64,000 nucleotides of DNA, from NCBI GenBank assembly GCA_027475525.1, contig JAMWFC010000049.1:4634947-4698946 (forward strand), written 5' to 3'. Each line of letters begins with the position of its first letter. Positions within the stretch are counted from its first letter, which is position 1. Of the stretch, positions 30,574-40,490 are shown one piece after another. The notes under the pieces are model-generated. The model did no database searches. It was not told the DNA's origin and worked only from the letters and a program-made list of their open reading frames with translations. Source of the stretch: Macrolepiota albuminosa. Its lineage: Eukaryota; Basidiomycota; Agaricomycetes; Agaricales; Agaricaceae. The position numbers and the translations under genes are program-made.

Positions 30574-31509
30574 ATGGCTTCAGAAACGTCGCCGCTTCAT
30601 CGTATTGATGCGCTAAAAGGCGCAGAGAACTATTCAGTATGGAAAATCAAAATGATTGATATCTTAACAGACCTTGACTTGCTCGACTACGTCGATGGTA
30701 CTATGGAGCAGCCAACTGATGAGACAAGGACAGACGATCAGAAACAATGGAAATCGAAGGATCAAAGGGCGTTATCGGCTATACGACTACGAGTTGGAGA
30801 CGCTGCATTGGTGTATATTGCTGGGTCGAAGACATCAAAGGATGCTTGGGATACACTCAAAGCGATGTACGAGGTGCGTGGTGCCATAGGAATTATAACC
30901 ATGCGTCGAAAGTTATTCCGGACGCAATGCAAAGATGGCGGCAATGTCAAAGAACATATCCGAATGCTTAAGGGTTTAATCAAAGAATTGGCAGTTCTAG
31001 GATCAAAAATAAGTGACAAAGAATTCAGCATTACGTTACTCACCTCGTTACCTGACTCTTGGGATGCCTTTATATCTTCGATCGACACGTCGAGCCTTAA
31101 GGAGAGTAGCAAATTGATTGCTAGGATACTAGAAGAGGACAGACAAATTAAATCACGAAGCACTGATATGGCACTTGCAGGAAAATATAATCCGAATATA
31201 ACCTGTTATGAATGTAAGGAGAAAGGACACATAGCCGTGCATTGTCCAAAGTGCAAAAAATCGGGAGAAAATTCGGACTCGAAGAGGAAGTGGAAGGGAC
31301 AAGGGAAATACACGAAAGACTCAAAGACAGACCAGGCACATCAGGCTTCATCAGACGACGATTATTCTTTTGTTTCCACCCATGATAACAATACCGACAC
31401 CACCCTAGCTGCCATGTTATCTCCTGGAGCTATTTTGGTGGACAGCGCGTGCACATCCCATATTTTTTGTGATCAAAATTGCTTCCTATACTATGACTCC
31501 TGGACATAA
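30574..31509 (+). CDS. Element F Gag and start of protease
   Basis: ATG at 30574 (MASETSPLHRIDALKG). ENYSVWKIKMIDILTDLDLL and AWDTLKAMYEVRG, TMRRKLFRTQCKDGGNVKEH form the UBN2/copia Gag domain. CYECKEKGHIAVHC is a CCHC knuckle (31204-31245). After a Lys/Ser/Asp-rich linker, ILVDSACTSHIFCDQNCF is the copia protease active site (D-S-A variant). The frame ends in SWT at a stop, while the protease continues one frame over at about 31480. Gag part intact, protease frameshifted. Confidence 0.85.
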   Translation: MASETSPLHRIDALKGAENYSVWKIKMIDILTDLDLLDYVDGTMEQPTDETRTDDQKQWKSKDQRALSAIRLRVGDAALVYIAGSKTSKDAWDTLKAMYEVRGAIGIITMRRKLFRTQCKDGGNVKEHIRMLKGLIKELAVLGSKISDKEFSITLLTSLPDSWDAFISSIDTSSLKESSKLIARILEEDRQIKSRSTDMALAGKYNPNITCYECKEKGHIAVHCPKCKKSGENSDSKRKWKGQGKYTKDSKTDQAHQASSDDDYSFVSTHDNNTDTTLAAMLSPGAILVDSACTSHIFCDQNCFLYYDSWT

Positions 31510-31996
31510 GATAAATGGTTTTGGGAATGTCTCAGGAATGGGCCGAGGAATTGTAAAGCTGATCTGCAAAATCGGAAGTGAAACAAACATCGTAACCTTA
31601 AAAGATGTCGTACACGCACCATCAGCACCATTTAATCTTGTATCAGTCAGCCGAATGACTGATGCAAAATTTAACGTCATGTTCAAAGGAGGATTACTTC
31701 ATGCGTATGCCCCTGGATCGAACAAGGAAGTCATACAAGCAACGAAAGTCGGAGGACTATATAACATCGAAGCATCAGTAGCCTATCCGAACTCAGACAT
31801 AGTATTAGTGGCACGAACTTGGGAGGAATGACACAGGATTTTCGGACATATGCATATGCCTGCCGTGAAAATGTTAAAGAACAAAAATATGGTGGACGGA
31901 ATGGAGGTGTATGGTGAAGACACAGGACAACAATGCAAGGCCTGTATACAAGCTAAACAACACGTGACTCCATTTCCAAAGGAATCAGGCGTAACT
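31469..31996 (+). pseudogene. Element F protease C-terminus and GAG-pre-integrase domain
   Basis: The frame from 31469 carries HKINGFGNVSGMGRGIVKL, LKDVVHAPSAPFNLVSVSRM and GLYNIEASV, the protease end and pre-integrase part of copia. A TGA (31829-31831) stands before HRIFGHMHMPAVKMLKNKNM (H...H of the integrase zinc finger) and CKACIQAKQHVTPFPKESGV (C...C). The sense breaks off at GVT, where the MITE is inserted. These parts normally release and fold integrase. Broken by a frameshift and a stop. Confidence 0.75.
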
Positions 31997-32367
31997 CACT
32001 GGGTGCAGGGAATGATATTCCTTGGCAAAACAATGTAAAAACACTGTAAAAATAATCCAATTAATTTCAGAATTCTATTTGAATATTTCTGGCAAAACTA
32101 TAGAAAGAATATCTTAACTGAACTCAAAGGAATTAGAGAACAAATTGCTACAGGATGCTCGCTCTGATTCATAGGTTCGAGAATGACTAATGCAGTCCTC
32201 TCCAATACATTTGAGAGCATCAGAACAAGTACCATTCAAAATTTAGTTACAATATTTTTTCTATAGTTTTGACAGAAATATTCAAATAAGATTCTAAAAT
32301 TAATTGGATTATTTTTACTGTGTTTTTACATTGTTTTGTTAAAGAATATCATTCCCTGCACCCAGTG
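31997..32367. mobile_element. 371-bp MITE with long inverted repeats in copia integrase
   Basis: The ends are CACTGGGTGCAGGGAATGAT on both strands; the arms match for roughly 130-140 bp with a short unmatched centre. Flanked by ACT on both sides (31994-31996 and 32368-32370), a 3-bp target duplication. CACT-type ends with a 3-bp duplication are typical of the CACTA/EnSpm superfamily, so this is probably a non-autonomous derivative. It has no ORF. Removing it and one ACT restores the copia frame (GVT-TFNQIGDM). Confidence 0.9.
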
Positions 32368-32370
32368 ACT

Positions 32371-33045
32371 TTCAACCAGATTGGTGACATGACTGCAATC
32401 TATTTGTGGGGACCGGCACGTACAACTGGCGTTAATGAAATACAATATTATATGTGCCTAACTGATGGGAAGGCATGTCAAACAGTTGTACAGTTCTTGA
32501 AGAATAAAACAGAAGAATCAACCATCGCTGCACTAGAAAAATACAGGCATGTAAAGACTCAAATGGGAAGGGATCTGAAGGCTATTCAATGTGATCAGGG
32601 AAATGAATTCCTAAACAATACTGTATGTGCATGGTGTGGAAAACATGGAATACAGATCAGAACTACTGCACCCCACTCTTCTGAAGAAAATGGGATAGCT
32701 GAAAGAGTAAATCATACTCTTGTGGAACACGCTCGAGCCATGCTGTTTCAACATAAGCTTTCAAAGTCATTATGGCCAGAGGCTGTAGCCTATGTGGCGT
32801 ATTTAAAGAACAGATCACCAACACAAGCTTTAGGTAATGTCACACCAGAAGAAGTATGGAGTAAGAAGAAACCAAACGTGTCGAGGCTTCAGAAATGGGG
32901 GACGCAATGCTGGGTATTACATGAAGGTGCAAATCTATCAAAACTGGATCCGAAATCATGGAAAATGATCTTTGTAGGACTCTCTGATGAATCTCGAGCC
33001 TGGCAATATTATAATCCAGACACGCACAAGGTTCTAACCTCATGA
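32371..33045 (+). pseudogene. Element F integrase core and C-terminal part
   Basis: Continues the frame lost at the MITE: TFNQIGDMTAIYLWGPARTT (first catalytic Asp region), QCDQGNEFLNNTVCAWCGKHG (second Asp), TAPHSSEENGIAERVNHTLV (Glu). Then the copia C-terminal core LSKSLWPEAVAYVAYLKNRSP and PKSWKMIFVGLSDESRAWQYYNPDT. A TGA ends it at 33043-33045. Integrase inserts the cDNA; the DDE residues appear to be kept. Confidence 0.82.
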
Positions 33046-33312
33046 AATATAATTTTTGCATGCCAAACACCAAAAACTCCAGATCAAGATCAAACTTTTG
33101 ACCCTATACAACTCAAGGGGGAGAAGATTCACACAAATTGCCGAGGCTACAAAAACGAAGCTACCACTGAAAAGATTACGGAAATAAAAGGAGACATTGA
33201 AGTCACTCAACCAAAACCCACCACCACCACATGAGAGAAATCAGCATGTATAGCTGCAGCACCACCACTCGATTATTGACTAATGAACAATCCGGCTGCA
33301 TGATCGACAAAA

Positions 33313-34104
33313 ATGTCACAAAATACCATGGAGAATACAACTAATGCATTAGTCACTGACCTACCTGATATTGCTCTCCTGAGCACCAAGCACGGAGAAC
33401 CTTCCAACGTAGAGGAAGCTCTAGCAAGTGATTTATGGAAAAAGTCAATGCAATCTGAACTGGATCAATTGAAGAAGTTAAGGACGTACAAATTGGTCAA
33501 TCTACCTAAAGGACTTGACGCCATAAAACCAAAATGGGTGTGGAAGACGAAACTCAATGGTGACAGAAACTTTGTGAAAGCCAAATCGTGTCTTGTTGCT
33601 CGTGGATTTACACAACAACCTGAAATAGACTATAACAAGACGTATGCACCAGTTGTACGGTTGGACACACTTCGCATCTTGATGGCACTTGTCGTAGCAT
33701 ATGGATTCAAGTTTCATACTGTGGACATTGTAGGAGCATACTTGAATGCTAATCTACACGAGGAAATATACATGTCACAACCTCCTGGTTTCGAAGATGG
33801 AACATTGCGTGTCATGAGACTGCTTAAAACCATTTATGGTCTCAAACAAGCAGGATATGAATGGAACAAGATATTAGATGAACACTTTAAGAAAATCAGA
33901 TTCACACGACTCATATCCAACCAATGCATATACATTTGTGGCAATGGAGACTTGTGCACCATAGTGGCTGTACGCATGGACGATATGTCGATTTTTGCAT
34001 TCACAGATGGACACATCGCAATTGTAAAACAAGAAATTAAATCTAAGTTTGAAATTACCAACCTGGAGGAGACTCACCACATAGTAGGGCTCACTATCAA
34101 TTGA
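33313..34104 (+). pseudogene. Element F reverse transcriptase
   Basis: NVEEALASDLWKKSMQSELD opens the copia RT. KPKWVWKTKLNGDRNFVKAK, KSCLVARGFTQQPEIDYNKT, YAPVVRLDTLRILMALVVAY, HTVDIVGAYLNANLHEEIYM and LKTIYGLKQAGYEWNKIL are its standard blocks. The catalytic box reads RMDDMSIFA, near the expected Y-V-D-D with both Asp kept. A TGA (34102-34104) follows LTIN; the frame continues past it as SDGVVRLSQRPYLEKIL. Confidence 0.85.
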
Positions 34105-35811
34105 CAGAGCGATGGGGTTGTCAGACTGTCACAACGACCCTATTTGGAAAAAATTCTTATTCGCATGGGACTTGAACACGCACACCCTGTTTATACACCT
34201 CTCGATCCAAACGTTAAACTCCAGAAACTCAGAAATGATGACTCACATTATGAAGACATTGAACGACAATATCCATTAGCCATCGGAATGTTAATTTGGG
34301 CAGCTATAGCGATGAGGCCAGATATAGCATTTGCAGTGCAGCAATTAAGCCAGTTCACGTCGCACCCAGCACCCAAACATTGGACTGCCATCAAAAGAGT
34401 ATTTCGCTATCTAAAAGGCACTCTCGATCTTAATATCAGATACAACCCTGCAGATTTTGATAGGGATGAAATTGTTAAAACGTTTTTGGATTCAGATTGG
34501 GGAAATAACATGGATGATAGACGATCCGTCTTGAGATATGTGACTATGATATGTGGAGGGCCAACCACTTGGAACTCTAAAAAGCGGCCCACAGTAGCAT
34601 TGTCAAGCATGGAAGCGGAATACATGGCTCTTTGCCATGCTATACGAGAAATCATCTGGATTCGTATGCTGCTTGGAGAACTTGGACACGTGACCAACAA
34701 ACCAACACATTTAATTACTGATAATGATTCTGCAATTCTATTCACAAAAAATCAAGTATTCCACGTGCGCAGCAAACATATTGATATACGACACCATTTT
34801 GTACATGAGCGATTGGCTTCAAACGAAATTATGATCTTCCATTGTACATTGATGACACCCAAAAGTCGCTAAGTACTGTCGAGAGTAAACTGTACCTAGC
34901 AACTGAGGAAGGTAATGCATTGGGCGGTCGCTAGTTTTGAGAGAGTCCGGGCAGGGTCCCAGTTTGTTAAGGGAAATAAAGTAATTAAAATAGTGGTGCT
35001 TAGCGATCTAAGCCGTATAGCCTGCGAGGTGCTAGGGTGCCAAAGTTGGGAAGGGACTTGGCGACATAACTAAGTTGATATGTGCCTGTATGGCACTGTA
35101 CAGTTGGCAAGACTGGCATAAGGTCAGTAAGCATAAAGTCGGTAAGACAAGTAATCACTTGGCAACTCAGAGGAACTTAGAGTGCGCAAACTTGTGATCT
35201 GAACTGTGGGGAGTAGGATTCAATGTTGGCTAAAACAAAATATGTACAATATTTATAGGCGCTAAGTCGCTGTGTTAATTAAACTATAAGTCACTAAGTA
35301 ACAAAATGGGGAAGGGAGTATGACAAGAGGAATAGAACGTGAAAAGTCTATCCCACAGCGTCTATCAAGTCAGCAAGCGCTAAGTCAACAAGTGAGCATT
35401 GAAAGCAGTCAAATGCGTGGTGACTACCCTGAGGTCTGAAACCATCATAGGGGGTTGACGTTGCTAAAGTCGCTAAGCATCAGTAAATGGTAAGCGTCGC
35501 TAAGGGCTAGGCACCGGAGCTGAGGAATTGATGGAAGGTTGATGGCCGTTGCTAAGGTGCTAAGCACTGCTAAGCGCATCATTTGATGGACAGTCGGGTA
35601 TCTGCTTGATCGGTGATCCAAAGTCCATGACTGAGGTCCCATGATGGAGTCCCGTGGGCTAGAGTACAAGTCCCGTGCTGTTCGCGTCGCGTCCTGTCAC
35701 CTTAGTGAGTAGCCAAACCGGTACCAACAGAAGTCGCTAAATATAGCGCCTCTGCGCTGAGTCCAGCCAGAGTCTTATCAACATCCAAGTCAAATTGTGC
35801 TGATATCTTCT
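34105..35811 (+). pseudogene. Element F RNase H, interrupted by a solo LTR
   Basis: YPLAIGMLIWAAIAMRPDIA, TFLDSDWGNNMDDRRSVLRY, LSSMEAEYMALCHAIREIIW, ITDNDSAILFTKNQVFHVRS and KHIDIRHHFVHERLASNEIM are the copia RNase H blocks (D, E, D and the end helix). At HCT the 931-bp LTR 34850-35780 is inserted. On its far side the same frame reads SKSNCADIF and then TAG (35809-35811), the usual 'ADIFTK' terminus with a stop. RNase H would degrade template RNA. Confidence 0.8.
34850..35780 (-). repeat. 931-bp solo LTR inserted in copia RNase H
   Basis: Starts TGATGACACC and ends CTTATCA on the plus strand, with ACAT on both sides (34846-34849, 35781-35784). The ends and an inner box (GAGAGAGTCCGGGCAGGGTC) resemble the element B LTR (TGATGACGCC..., GAGGAGTCCTGACAG, ...CCTATCA), and both are rich in CGCTAAG-type motifs, so this is a related Ty3 LTR family. 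The orientation matches B's own 5' LTR. Confidence 0.8.
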
Positions 35812-36247
35812 AGTCTGCTGTGACGAATTGTGAAAATGAATGTAGAAGCGTTGACAAGGGAAAATTATCCACCTTCACACGTTTCTCCGTACAGGTTTAA
35901 GTGGCAGGAAAAGATAACGACGCACATCGCGACGAATGAGACTGGAATGTCGATCCGGAAACACCACTGAAAAGCGAGTTTGTGTGTTGTCGTTACATCA
36001 GACTGCTAGAGAAAGTGCATGTAGCCGCCAGCCAGCCTTCTGTGACAAAGCTCCATCGATAACGGAGCCAATTGCGTACATTATTCTGGATGATAAACAC
36101 AGAAACCCGTCAGATCAAAGCTTCCTGGCAGCGATCCCTTGCGGTACTCTAGACGCTGGGCAACCCATCCAACTCCTTTCCTGCAGCTCCTGCGGCTTGT
36201 CTGACTTGTCGGCATTCGTTGCACTCAGATATGCGTCTATCGTACGG
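35811..36247. other. Spacer between the copia element and the Mpv17-family gene
   Basis: The copia 3' LTR is expected here but I could not recognise it without a 5' copy for comparison. No gene is seen; the short plus ORF at 35936-36292 has no known motif. Confidence 0.35.
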
Positions 36248-37464
36248 TTAGTTGATGTTCAGAGAAGCGACGAGGGACGCACTCCAGAATAGACCGACGG
36301 CGCTGACAAAGACAAAGCGAAAGTGAGGTGGTACGATTGCAAAGTTGAGGATCTGCATCGGAAGGAAGACCCCTGTCGTGAAGTTGGTTAGTGGACTACC
36401 CTCGACTGGAGGGAGTTTCTGACCAGTTACGGATGAGAGCGGAAAAGTATGTCTGGGAACGTGTGAGTAGGAAGACATGAGAGGAGAGGGGACACGTACG
36501 ATGCGTATGCGGTCGACTGCCTCGTGTGGTTTCCCCTCAAGAATGCTCATGGAACCGAAAAAGAAGGGAACGGCGACTGGGAGGTGGTGAACATTTGAGC
36601 AGGGCAGTGTGGGAGGGTGGTCCAATGCGGTGTCAGTATGAGCTGGTCAAGAGCTATCTATGTAGTGCGCAGGTGAGTGATTGTATGCGTGGACGTGGAC
36701 GTGAACGTACCCGAGCGACGAGGGCCCGTGTTGAGGTGGCGAATTTGAGCGAGTTGAGAAAGTTGTACCAGCGCGTCATACATACGCTGAATAACACGAT
36801 TGACGACGTTAGCGTGCGCACGAGGAGGCGAGAGAGATACACCTCCGTAGAATGTCAGACGTGCTGTCCGTACATACTGGAGGGTGTCAAAGATACAATG
36901 AGCCACGACGATGCAAGGACACTCACGTCGTGGTTTCTCCCTCTTTTCTCGAATGCTTGCTGTGCAAGGACATCTCCACCTCCAAAAAAGAACGGCTGCG
37001 GTACCCCCGGCCGCAAGGAGTGGCCGTCGGGTACTAGAGAGGTTTCGTTAGAACACGCCCATGGTATAAGATGGAAACAAACTTGTATGCTCGAAGGAAC
37101 GAGGCCATCGAGGCTGCGGAAAACAATTCTAGATTTGATGACAGCGCGTGACTGTATGAGGACGATCACGCACGCCATGGCTGTGCCGCGTATTTCCATA
37201 CAGCATGTCTTGACTCGAGACGACTCAGTTTTCTTGGTCGATTGCGGCAGGGAGAGGGTTCTCATGGACGTAGTGAGGAGTTATTTCTGGACGGTCGGTG
37301 TTGGCGAATGTAAGAATGGAGAGAGAAGGACGCACATTAGTGTAGAGCTTATGGCAGGCGCCAGTGTACCACCGAGTACTCGGACAAACTGGGATTTGTT
37401 CTTAGGATACTGAGACGAGTAAGGATAGAGTACTTACGTTGCGAAACACTGTGACAACAGACAT
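36248..37464 (-). CDS. Mpv17/PMP22-family membrane protein gene (host)
   Basis: Minus-strand exons: MSVVTVFRN from ATG 37464, GT at 37437; then FFFGGGDVLAQQAFEKRGRN (about 37010-36930), YVRTARLTFYGG, VCMTRWYNFLNSLKFATSTR, ALDQLILTP, VAVPFFFGSMSILEGKPHEA, TYFSALIR and the last exon VFLPMQILNFAIVPPHFRFV...SLNIN, TAA at 36248. 'GDVLAQQ', 'RTARLTFYGG', 'TRWYNFLN' and 'NFAIVPPHFRF' are the family signatures. These small proteins have four membrane helices and sit in mitochondrial or peroxisomal membranes. Introns are about 50-60 nt and mostly GT...AG; I found no GT after ALDQLILTP, so that junction is either unusual or mutated. The second exon region between 37430 and 37010 is not resolved. Confidence 0.75.
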
Positions 37465-37716
37465 GTCTTTTTTCGTGATACGCTGGCTTGTGCAGCGACG
37501 GTCGTTGTCTGTAGGGTCTGCTTAGCCAGGAGCCTGGCCGGATGTCGACTTCAAGAGTAGAGAACATGAGAGGACAACGGTGGCGGCTAGGGGCTCAGAC
37601 ACGTGCACACCGTGAGAGGCGTGGTTTTTGCTCCTGAACGTGAACGCAGACGACGCGTAGAGCCAGATAGCAGGCGATAGGCAGAGACGCATCCTCAAGG
37701 TCCGTCGTTTCGGGTC

Positions 37717-38148
37717 TTGATCCTAGACCAGGTCGATTACGCGTCTGTCGCTAGGTCTTTCGCAAGTTCAGATACTCTCGTGCCAGAGGTCTCTCAGAGG
37801 GTAGAAGAGATCCTGGATGAGAATGAGATTCCAGATGACGAGCTTGAGTTGATGATTGAGATGCTTGCTATGGAGTATGGCAAGCAGCAATCTGGATGCT
37901 GAGCTAAAAATACCGCAGACGTCAAGATGAAGGTTGATCTCAATGTCCTGGAACGCGTTTATCAGGGAATGCGGAACCAGACGGAACAGGTGGATGAGGA
38001 CAAGGAGTTGCTTGACCCAGAAAGCCATTTATACGTGATTAATGCTTTGATATGCCGCTATGGCACTGGTCGTCCGAGGCTGGGAAGTTCACAAAGTAAA
38101 AAACACTCCTTTGCTTCTTCTATTCTACTTTCTCTCAAGATGCTGTAG
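37717..38148 (+). other. Unrecognised plus-strand ORF pair in one frame (possible exon or pseudogene)
   Basis: Frame 37717-37902 (VPEVSQRVEEILDENEIPDD, ELELMIEMLAMEYGKQQSG) ends in TGA. The same frame continues 37927-38148 with VDLNVLERVYQGMRNQTEQV and ESHLYVINALICRYGTG. The acidic, helical composition looks coding and the single TGA could be a nonsense change, but I know no matching family. Confidence 0.3.
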
Positions 38149-38417
38149 AGATCCCGGGTCTCTTACGATGTCGGACACTGCAGAATCACGCATTATGGCA
38201 ATAGGGAACGTCGTCTTTGAATACAGTACAGTTCTGCATCCGCAGACTTTGTGCAGACATGGGCTCGTCCAATAATGATTTAGTGACTGCTGCAGACAAA
38301 TAAGTACATATAACTGACATCCTGCACCTGTGGCTACCACATGTTGGGCCTTGTTAGGCATGGAATATATATGGTAATCCAAGCCTTCGGCAGGTTTTTA
38401 TCGCTTTCACGCTTCCT

Positions 38418-38481
38418 CCAACGAGCTACAATTCGTGCCTTTGGCACGAATTTCGTAGCTCGTTGGGGGCTTCGCCCCCAA
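38418..38481. repeat. Two strong hairpins next to the minisatellite
   Basis: First: arms CCAACGAGCTAC (38418-38429) and GTAGCTCGTTGG (38455-38466) with an inner stem ATTCGTGCC/GGCACGAAT (38431-38439, 38443-38451). Second: TTGGGGGC/GCCCCCAA (38463-38470, 38474-38481) with loop TTC. They overlap slightly and are followed by a run of C. Confidence 0.85.
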
Positions 38482-38521
38482 ACCCCCCCCCAACTAAGCC
38501 TCCACCCTAACCTCACTAGAG

Positions 38522-39270
38522 AACTCAGGGCTCATTCCTGGCCTCAACCTCACTTCGTTCGGTTAAGGCCTCCGCATATCACAACTCAGGGCTCATTCCC
38601 GGCCTCAACCTCACTTCGTTCGGTTAAGGCCTCCGCATATCACAACTCAGGGCTCATTCCCGGCCTCAACCTCACTTCGTTCGGTTAAGGCCTCCGCATA
38701 TCACAACTCAGGGCTCATTCCCGGCCTCAACCTCACTTCGTTCGGTTAAGGCCTCCGCATATCACAACTCAGGGCTCATTCCCGGCCTCAACCTCACTTC
38801 GTTCGGTTAAGGCCTCCGCATATCACAACTCAGGGCTCATTCCCGGCCTCAACCTCACTTCGTTCGGTTAAGGCCTCCGCATATCACAACTCAGGGCTCA
38901 TTCCCGGCCTCAACCTCACTTCGTTCGGTTAAGGCCTCCGCATATCACAACTCAGGGCTCATTCCCGGCCTCAACCTCACTTCGTTCGGTTAAGGCCTCC
39001 GCATATCACAACTCAGGGCTCATTCCCGGCCTCAACCTCACTTCGTTCGGTTAAGGCCTCCGCATATCACAACTCAGGGCTCATTCCCGGCCTCAACCTC
39101 ACTTCGTTCGGTTAAGGCCTCCGCATATCACAACTCAGGGCTCATTCCCGGCCTCAACCTCACTTCGTTCGGTTAAGGCCTCCGCATATCACAACTCAGG
39201 GCTCATTCCCGGCCTCAACCTCACTTCGTTCGGTTAAGGCCTCCGCATATCACAACTCAGGGCTCATTCC
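38522..39270. repeat. 61-bp minisatellite, 12 units plus a partial unit
   Basis: Unit starts AACTCAGGGCTCATTCC and contains CCTCACTTCGTTCGGTTAAG. Starts are 61 bp apart from 38522 to 39254, so exactly 12 units, then 17 bp of a thirteenth. Copies look identical apart from one base in the first (CCTGGCC versus CCCGGCC). AACCTCACTTCGTTCGGTT in each unit can fold on itself. Confidence 0.95.
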
Positions 39271-39293
39271 ACAACTCTCAAAGTAAGCTAAAT

Positions 39294-39610
39294 TGAATTT
39301 TTCTTGAATTTGTCAGACTTTATTCAGCATTTATAAATCTTTAAAAAACTAAAAATCAGTATATTAGTAGCCTTTGAATTTTTCCTGATTTTCTGGTGAT
39401 TTTTCTAGAATTATTTGAGCATTTTCCACTAACATCTCCTGAAAAACAGAGCAATGAATTTTTCTTGAATTTTTCAGATTTCTTAAAGCATTTATAAACC
39501 TCAAAAAATTCACAATCAGTGTATCAGTAGACCTTGAATTTTTTCTGATTTTTCAGTGATTTTATCTGAATTTCTTAAGCATTTTATACACACATCTACT
39601 AAAAAACAAA
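39294..39610. repeat. AT-rich direct repeat, two ~161-bp copies
   Basis: TGAATTTTTCTTGAATT begins copy 1 at 39294 and copy 2 at 39455. Both go on through GCATTTATAAA, CAGTGTATCAGTAG-like and TTTTTCTGATTTT blocks. Non-coding. Confidence 0.75.
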
Positions 39611-39712
39611 CGCAAAAGGCAAATCTTTGTCAGCCTTAGTCAGAACTGACTAATCAGATCATTTCCCAGGCGTCGTCGCATTATATAGAGATAATTCACC
39701 ACTAATGTATCA

Positions 39713-40165
39713 CTCAGGTGACCGGCCATTGCTACCGGTGGTGCCGAAGCCATCAGGCACGTTGTCAACTCAACGGCATCATTGACCGTTGATGTATGAC
39801 CGACGTCGCATCACATATGTTGGGACTACCTGGAGATCGTGCTGACGACTGATCCCGCCCTTTGCTCGCTGTTCCATACAATGAGCTCACTCTCCCGCTC
39901 AAAATTCATGGAAAATTTTTGGAAAAAATTTGAATAATATTATTAATATTTCCTATAACTCAGGTGACTGGCAATCACTACCATCATGTTGTCAACGGCA
40001 TCATTGATCGTTGATGTATGACCGACGTCACATCACATATGTCGGGACTACCCGGAGATCATGCCGACGACTGATCCTGCCCTTTGCTCGCTGTTCTGCA
40101 CAATGAGCTCACTCCTCTGCTTAAAATTTATGGAAAAATGTCGGAAAAATTTTGAATAATATTTG
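39713..40165. repeat. Direct repeat, two ~246-bp spaced copies
   Basis: CTCAGGTGACCGGC at 39713 and CTCAGGTGACTGGC at 39959 start the copies. Shared blocks are GTTGATGTATGACCGACGTC, GGGACTACC(T/C)GGAGATC and CCCTTTGCTCGCTGTTC. Differences are mostly transitions and one deletion near the start of copy 2. Non-coding. Confidence 0.8.
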
Positions 40166-40490
40166 TTCACTCTCCCAATCCAATTTCACTCCATAGGACC
40201 ATACATGAATCATACATGACATGAAACAATTATTTCTAATTTCAACGCATGATTAAATAGGTTAGATAGTTAAAGCATGCATAGCGTGCAAGAAGAAAAA
40301 TTCAACACGTAATTGACGATAGAAAATGTCATAAAAAGGGCTATTCAAAGGCGTGAATTATGCAGCAAATTAGTTTCATCTTGAAGACAGAAGACGGCAT
40401 TCATGGGGAGATTCAGCTGCCAGCACAATTGGAAGAAAGACCAACAATACCTCCATCACCAAAAAATGGTGGCATTGGTGTCCGTAACAT

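Larger units (their letters stand above)
30498..35910 (+). mobile_element. Element F: Ty1/copia retrotransposon with two nested insertions
   Basis: Gag, zinc knuckle, protease, pre-integrase domain, integrase, RT and RNase H follow in copia order on the plus strand (integrase before RT). It is interrupted by a 371-bp MITE in integrase (31997-32367) and a 931-bp solo LTR in RNase H (34850-35780). Several stops and frameshifts (31510, 31829, 33043, 34102, 35811) mean it is not active. No intact LTR pair was identified. Confidence 0.88.

Noticed and set aside
36526..37413. 295-codon plus-strand ORF
   Set aside because: Antisense to the Mpv17-family exons; its translation shows no family motif, whereas the minus strand has several.
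38522..39270. CRISPR-like array
   Set aside because: Units are adjacent identical 61-mers with no unique spacers, in a fungal genome; it is a minisatellite.
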